In this document: piece after piece, positions 14,197-17,709 of the stretch
How the letters are laid out: each line of letters starts with the position of its first letter
Position numbering within the stretch: position 1 is the stretch's first letter
Assembly: GCA_041168985.1 (NCBI GenBank)
Contig: JBEEKA010000151.1
Location: 1 to 17,709, forward strand
Direction of reading: 5' to 3'
Source of the DNA: ZC4RG30 sp041168985
Lineage (GTDB): Bacteria; Pseudomonadota; Gammaproteobacteria; Steroidobacterales; Steroidobacteraceae
DNA length: 17,709 nt
The notes under the pieces: model-generated
Seen by the model: only the letters and a program-made list of their open reading frames with translations
Databases searched by the model: none
What the model was told of the DNA's origin: nothing
Program-made: the position numbers and the translations under genes

Positions 14197-15681
14197 ATGG
14201 TCACTCCTGTCATCGACGCGATCCGCACCCATGCTGCGGCCATGCCGAACCGCCTGGCGGTGGGTTGTGCAGAAACCGGCCGGCGGTGGAACTGGGGCGC
14301 CCTGGACGCGGCCGTGGACCAGGCGGCCGCCTGGCTCGTCTCCCGGCTGGGCCCGAAGTCGGGCGCCCGCGTGGCTACGCTGGCACGCAATCATCCCTAC
14401 CAGGTCATCCTGCAGCACGCCTGTTCCCGCGCCGGGGCCATCTTCGTGCCCTTCAACTGGCGCCTCGCTCAGGCGGAGATCGCCCAGCTGATGGCCGATG
14501 CCGAGCCGCGCATCCTGTTCCACGATGCCGAGTTCAAGCTGCCGGAAACCGCGGCCGAACTGCACCTGTTGTCCTCGCTCGAATTGCTCGGTGCGCCGGG
14601 TACGCGCGCGCCGGCCTCTGCGTGCAACGACTGGGACGACACGATGACCCTGCTCTATACGTCCGGCACGAGCGGACGTCCGAAGGGCGTCATCGTGACG
14701 GAGGCGAACGCCTTCTGGGGGCCCTGCAATTTCGCGCTCGGCAGCATGGTGGGCCACGAAAGCGTCTTCCTCTGCGACATGCCGCTGTTCCATACCGCGG
14801 GTCTGTTCGCGGCGGCCCGCGTGCCGATCTGGGCGGGCGCCAGTGTCTGGATCAGTGCGGGGTTCTCGCCCGACAAGACCATCGCCCGCATGGCCGACCG
14901 CAGCCTGGGTATCACCCATTACTTCTCCGTGCCGCAGATGGCGACGGTGATCTGGCAGCATCCGGATTTCACGCCGGAAAAGCTGCAGGGTCTGCGGATG
15001 TACGTCACCGGCGGCGCGCCGAACCCGAAGGCCCAGGTCGAGCGTTTCGCGCGGGCCGGCATCCGTTTCTCTGATGGCTTCGGCATGACCGAAACCTGCT
15101 CCAACTTCGCCATGCCCGTGCATGACGTGGAACGGCTCATCGCGAAGGCCGGCAGCTGCGGCCTGCCGCTGATCTCGGTGCAGACGCGCATCGTCGATGA
15201 CGACGGCCATGAAGTGCCGCGCGGCGAAACCGGTGAACTCTGGCTGCGCGGGCCCTCCATTTCGCCGGGCTACTGGAACCAGCCCGAGGCCACGGCCAAG
15301 GCGTTCAAGGATGGCTGGTTCCGCACCGGTGACGCGGCCCTGCAGGACGAGGACGGATTCTTCTACATCGTCGACCGCAAGAAGGACATGTACATCTCCG
15401 GCGGGGAAAACGTCTATCCGGCGGAGGTGGAGGCCGTGCTGGCCGAGCTTACCGACATCGCCGAGGCCGCGATCATCGGCGTGCCCGACGAGCGCTGGGG
15501 CGAGACCGGCCGGGCATTCATCATCCTCAAGCCGGGCGCCACGCTGACCGCCGAAGCGATCACCGCGCATTGCCTGTCACGCCTGGCGAAGTTCAAGGTG
15601 CCGGCGAAAGTCGTCATCACGACGACGATTCCGCGCACCGCATCGGGCAAGGTGCAGAAGCACCTGCTGCCGCGCGACTGA
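14197..15681 (+). CDS. AMP-forming acyl-CoA ligase (4-coumarate/feruloyl-CoA or fatty-acid type)
   Basis: This 494-residue adenylating enzyme has all the core motifs: LLYTSGTSGRPKGV (152-165), DGFGMTET (293-300), GWFRTGDAA (373-381), DRKKDMYISGGENVYP (393-408) and the catalytic Lys485 in PRTASGKVQK. The 494-residue length fits short 4-coumarate-CoA-ligase-like or feruloyl-CoA-synthetase-like enzymes. It forms acyl-AMP and then acyl-CoA in the cytosol. The ATG is 3 nt after the ilvD stop, so the two are co-transcribed. The flavocytochromes on either side suggest that the acid may be an aromatic side-chain acid, which the beta-oxidation genes at 1-2106 would shorten; this is inference. The acid-binding pocket cannot be read by eye. 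Confidence 0.9.
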   Translation: MVTPVIDAIRTHAAAMPNRLAVGCAETGRRWNWGALDAAVDQAAAWLVSRLGPKSGARVATLARNHPYQVILQHACSRAGAIFVPFNWRLAQAEIAQLMADAEPRILFHDAEFKLPETAAELHLLSSLELLGAPGTRAPASACNDWDDTMTLLYTSGTSGRPKGVIVTEANAFWGPCNFALGSMVGHESVFLCDMPLFHTAGLFAAARVPIWAGASVWISAGFSPDKTIARMADRSLGITHYFSVPQMATVIWQHPDFTPEKLQGLRMYVTGGAPNPKAQVERFARAGIRFSDGFGMTETCSNFAMPVHDVERLIAKAGSCGLPLISVQTRIVDDDGHEVPRGETGELWLRGPSISPGYWNQPEATAKAFKDGWFRTGDAALQDEDGFFYIVDRKKDMYISGGENVYPAEVEAVLAELTDIAEAAIIGVPDERWGETGRAFIILKPGATLTAEAITAHCLSRLAKFKVPAKVVITTTIPRTASGKVQKHLLPRD

Positions 15682-15683
15682 AA

Positions 15684-15699
15684 CGGCCCGAAAGGGCCG
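15684..15699. terminator. Bidirectional terminator hairpin between convergent genes
   Basis: CGGCCC-GAAA-GGGCCG is a perfect 6-bp all-GC stem with a GNRA loop. It lies 3 nt after the ligase stop and 4 nt from the end of the convergent GFA gene. On the minus strand it is followed by TTT, so it is better as a terminator for the minus-strand operon. Confidence 0.6.
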
Positions 15700-15702
15700 C
15701 GG

Positions 15703-16140
15703 TCAGGTGGGCGGCGCGGCGGGCGGCATCGCGGGGAAGCTCGGCAACGCGGGATCGAAATGGTCCCAGCGTGCGGCATCCTTGGTGTAGATGACGCTTT
15801 CCGGCGTTACCGCATCGGGATCGTCCAGTGAGCCCGCCTGCACCAGCACCAGTTCACCGGCCCGCGTGCCGGTCACATGGATCCGTCCGCCACAGTGGGC
15901 GCAGAAATGGCGAACGATATCGCCGCCGGATTCACCCTTCGATGCGAAGGGTTTTGGCTCGCCGCAGGTGAAACGCAACTGGCTGCGATGGACGCCGATG
16001 GCCGTGACGTGGCCCGTCCCTGTCGCCTTCTGGCAGTCCCTGCAGCAGCACTGGCTCACGAACAATGCCGGGCTCGCGAGTTCATAGCGGATGGCGCCGC
16101 AAAGGCAGCCGCCGGTCAGCGGTCCGTTGAAAGTCTGCAT
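15703..16140 (-). CDS. GFA family (glutathione-dependent formaldehyde-activating enzyme-like) zinc protein
   Basis: This 145-residue protein has the cysteine layout of the GFA/CENP-V domain: Cys12 and Cys14 in GGCLCGAIRYE, Cys31-33 and Cys36 in CCCRDCQKATGTGH, and Cys80 and Cys83 in HFCAHCGGRIHV. This binds one structural and one catalytic-type zinc. The founding member was reported to help formaldehyde join glutathione, but many members have unknown roles. The ATG is 3 nt after the cytochrome stop, with AGGCAGG as ribosome site inside the cytochrome gene. It is therefore the third gene of the second flavocytochrome operon. A role in handling formaldehyde from methoxyphenol demethylation, or a glutathione adduct of a reactive quinone methide, is possible but only inferred. 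Confidence 0.88.
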   Translation of the reverse strand: MQTFNGPLTGGCLCGAIRYELASPALFVSQCCCRDCQKATGTGHVTAIGVHRSQLRFTCGEPKPFASKGESGGDIVRHFCAHCGGRIHVTGTRAGELVLVQAGSLDDPDAVTPESVIYTKDAARWDHFDPALPSFPAMPPAAPPT

Positions 16141-16143
16141 GGT

Positions 16144-16458
16144 TCAGGGCCTGCCTTTCGAGAGGTACAGCGCGATGGCCTTGAGTTCCTTGTCGCCCAC
16201 GTCACCGCGCGTGATGGGCGGCATGTTGAGCAGTCCGATCCGGGCGGCGCGTTCCACATAGGCCGCGCTGAGGTCATCGCGTTTCTCGAGCATCGCGACT
16301 TCCAGCTTCACGCGTCGGGCCAGCAGGCCGGTGCCCATGCCTGCCGCGTCATGGCACATGGCGCAGCGCTGTTTGAACAGGTCCTTGCCGTCCGGCTCGG
16401 CCGCATGAGCCGTGGCCGCCAAAGCAGCGACCAGGGCGAGGGTCAGGATGCGCCTCAT
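16144..16458 (-). CDS. Small c-type cytochrome, partner of the second flavoprotein
   Basis: This is a 104-residue class I cytochrome c. The signal peptide MRRILTLALVAALAATAHA is followed by the haem site CAMCH (32-36). The likely axial Met79 is in GLLNMPPI, and the C-terminal helix is DKELKAIALYLSKG. I chose ATG 16458, whose first base is the last base of the flavoprotein stop (TGATG), with GGAG 8 nt upstream; a long open reading frame upstream in this frame is a shadow of the flavoprotein gene. It is clearly different in sequence from the cytochrome at 10848-11213, so each flavoprotein has its own partner. It should carry electrons out of the flavoprotein in the periplasm. Confidence 0.9.
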   Translation of the reverse strand: MRRILTLALVAALAATAHAAEPDGKDLFKQRCAMCHDAAGMGTGLLARRVKLEVAMLEKRDDLSAAYVERAARIGLLNMPPITRGDVGDKELKAIALYLSKGRP

Positions 16459-17709
16459 CACTTGTGCTCCTTGCGGTAACGGGCGGGCCAGATGCCGCTC
16501 TTGCCCGGCGCGAGGATGCCTGCCGGGTCCAGCGCGTCCTTCACCCGCTCGTTCAGGCGGCGCAGGGCATGGTTGTTGTAGCTGTAACCGTCCGAGATCA
16601 AGTCCATGTAATCGATGTGCGCGCGATATTCGCCGTAACCGTGCTGGGCGGCGTCCGAGATCAGCGTGCGCAGGAAGGGGTCGACGCGCTGCATGAATGC
16701 CGGGTCGTCGAGATTCAGCAGCACGGCGTTCACGTTCAGGATGTGGCGTTCGCCGAATGCGAAGCTCGCCTGGTAGTCCATCCCGAATTCCTTGTACCGG
16801 GCATAAGTGCGGTGGAACTGTTCCATCGCCAGCTTGCCGTTCTGCGGCAGCACCGGCGAGAAGCCGATATGGCCGCCGCGCCCGCCGAACCAGTTCGTGC
16901 TCTGCATCGGAAAGGTCAGCGGCACGCCCATCCAGCCGCCGTTCGTGGGCGTATACGATTCTCCCGGTCGCCAGGCAAAGGGCTTGATGGCCATCGGCTT
17001 GATGGCCTTCACGGCCTTCTCGAGGATGTCGAGATTGGCCTTGGCAACCGTTTCCCGGCCGTAAACGCGAAGGCTGACGCCCCACCAGCCGAGGTTGAAC
17101 TGCTTGCGGATCGCGCTGATGACATCGTCGGACAGGGTGCCCGGCTTGTCCGTCCATTGCTTGCGCGTGGTCAGGATGTTCGCGGCGCGGAACCAGTTGC
17201 CGATCGTCGGTGATTGCTGCAGCACGCCTTCGCGGCGCAGCGGCCCGATCATGTCGATCAGGGGGCCCAGGTCTTCCATCTTGTCCATTTCGATGTCGAC
17301 GCCGAGCACGCACTCCGGCTGCGGCATGAGCCACATGCCGGCCTTGGTGACGATGCCGAAGTTCGACTGGACGAAGAGCTGGTCCCAGGCCGGTCCGAAG
17401 CCGTACTTGTGCAGGTTCCAGGTCGGCGCATTGGCCATCGCACCCATGCCGGTCCGGACGACGTCGCCGTCCGGCAGCACGACCTCCATGCCGCAGAGAT
17501 TGCGTGTGTGTTCGCCATAAGGCGTGTAACCCAGGCCCCTGTCGAGCGCGTTGCCGATCACCGAGCCCCAGCTGTTGCCCGGCACGGAAAGCCAGAGGGG
17601 GATGTTCCGCGTCTGCAGGTAATCGTAGAGGTCATAGAAGCCCACGCCGGGCTCGAGCAGCACGACACCGTTTTCGAGATCGACCTCGATCTTCCGCATG
17701 CGGGACAGG
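16458..17709 (-). CDS. Second VAO/PCMH-family FAD oxidoreductase (flavoprotein subunit), cut by window end
   Basis: The gene continues beyond the right edge. The frame stays open past Met17699, and Leu-Ser-Arg-Met aligns with Leu-Lys-Arg-Met of the flavoprotein at 9079-10851, so about 130 N-terminal residues are missing. Visible parts are the second half of the FAD domain (GVVLLEPGVGFYDLYDYL, IGNALDRGLGYTPYGEH), the substrate domain, and the ending DALDPAGILAPGKSGIWP. His at 16870-16872 in GGHIGFSPV matches FAD-linking His422 of vanillyl-alcohol oxidase, and GEYRAHIDYMD keeps the phenolate-binding Tyr-Arg. The Asp170 position is Gly in WLSVPGNSWGS. It is probably a 4-alkylphenol, eugenol or pinoresinol hydroxylase-type dehydrogenase, coupled to the cytochrome gene by a one-base overlap. 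Whether it has a Tat leader cannot be seen. Confidence 0.87.
   Translation of the reverse strand, partial: LSRMRKIEVDLENGVVLLEPGVGFYDLYDYLQTRNIPLWLSVPGNSWGSVIGNALDRGLGYTPYGEHTRNLCGMEVVLPDGDVVRTGMGAMANAPTWNLHKYGFGPAWDQLFVQSNFGIVTKAGMWLMPQPECVLGVDIEMDKMEDLGPLIDMIGPLRREGVLQQSPTIGNWFRAANILTTRKQWTDKPGTLSDDVISAIRKQFNLGWWGVSLRVYGRETVAKANLDILEKAVKAIKPMAIKPFAWRPGESYTPTNGGWMGVPLTFPMQSTNWFGGRGGHIGFSPVLPQNGKLAMEQFHRTYARYKEFGMDYQASFAFGERHILNVNAVLLNLDDPAFMQRVDPFLRTLISDAAQHGYGEYRAHIDYMDLISDGYSYNNHALRRLNERVKDALDPAGILAPGKSGIWPARYRKEHK

Noticed and set aside
12091..15570. A 1159-codon open frame on the minus strand opposite ilvD and the acyl-CoA ligase
   Set aside because: Its translation is His/Arg/Gly-rich with no domain I recognise, while both genes on the plus strand are full-length and well conserved. 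Long antisense frames of this kind are expected from third-codon-position bias in GC-rich genes.
16459..17334. Upstream extension of the second cytochrome frame
   Set aside because: It lies inside the second flavoprotein gene in another frame, has low-complexity translation, and would bury the clear signal peptide starting at 16458.
1..17709. Mobile element, prophage, defence island or CRISPR array
   Set aside because: No transposase, integrase, phage structural gene, direct-repeat array or restriction/toxin gene is visible, and composition looks even across the window.

Overview
The window is a GC-rich, densely coded stretch of chromosome, most likely from a Gammaproteobacterium or Betaproteobacterium. 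The evidence is an Enterobacteria-like IlvD, a Gram-negative outer-membrane barrel protein, Tat and Sec exported redox proteins, several periplasmic c-type cytochromes, a tandem HD-GYP phosphodiesterase and a FadN-type beta-oxidation enzyme. A genus cannot be named from sequence alone. I see no rRNA, tRNA, CRISPR array, insertion sequence or phage gene, and no gap over 300 bases without a gene.

Region 1 (1-2106, plus strand) is the end of an acyl-CoA degradation operon: the C-terminus of a 3-hydroxyacyl-CoA dehydrogenase/enoyl-CoA hydratase, an enoyl-CoA isomerase-like crotonase, and an HSDL2-like short-chain dehydrogenase. Region 2 (2107-3625, plus) holds a NarL/LuxR response regulator behind a palindromic promoter candidate, and a cytochrome c'-like protein. 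Region 3 (7291 down to 3636, minus) holds a tandem HD-GYP protein, a DUF3237 protein, a cupredoxin-like exported protein and an outer-membrane beta-barrel; the last three are tightly packed. A small exported Ala/Pro and Arg/Glu-rich protein (7418-7786, plus) diverges from it and ends in a strong hairpin.

Region 4 (7877-11213, plus) is a compact three-gene operon with ATGA overlaps: an aromatic-acid-type MFS transporter, a Tat-exported VAO/PCMH-family flavoprotein and a small cytochrome c. Together they look like a periplasmic flavocytochrome that oxidises a para-alkylphenol (4-alkylphenol, eugenol, pinoresinol or vanillyl-alcohol type) and passes electrons to the respiratory chain. Region 5 (11277-15681, plus) holds a PAS-like/zinc-site protein with a degenerate receiver domain, ilvD behind an unusual three-part alternating inverted repeat, and an AMP-forming acyl-CoA ligase 3 nt after ilvD. 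Region 6 (17709 down to 15703, minus, cut by the window end) is a second flavocytochrome operon: another VAO/PCMH flavoprotein, its cytochrome c and a GFA-family zinc protein.

The most interesting feature is the pairing of two non-identical flavocytochromes. Both keep the FAD-linking histidine and the phenolate-binding residues, but they differ at the position of VAO Asp170. They flank an acyl-CoA ligase and lie within 10 kb of beta-oxidation genes. A plausible inference is a plant-phenolic or alkylphenol catabolic island: periplasmic benzylic oxidation, then CoA activation and side-chain shortening. The substrate cannot be read from the sequence.
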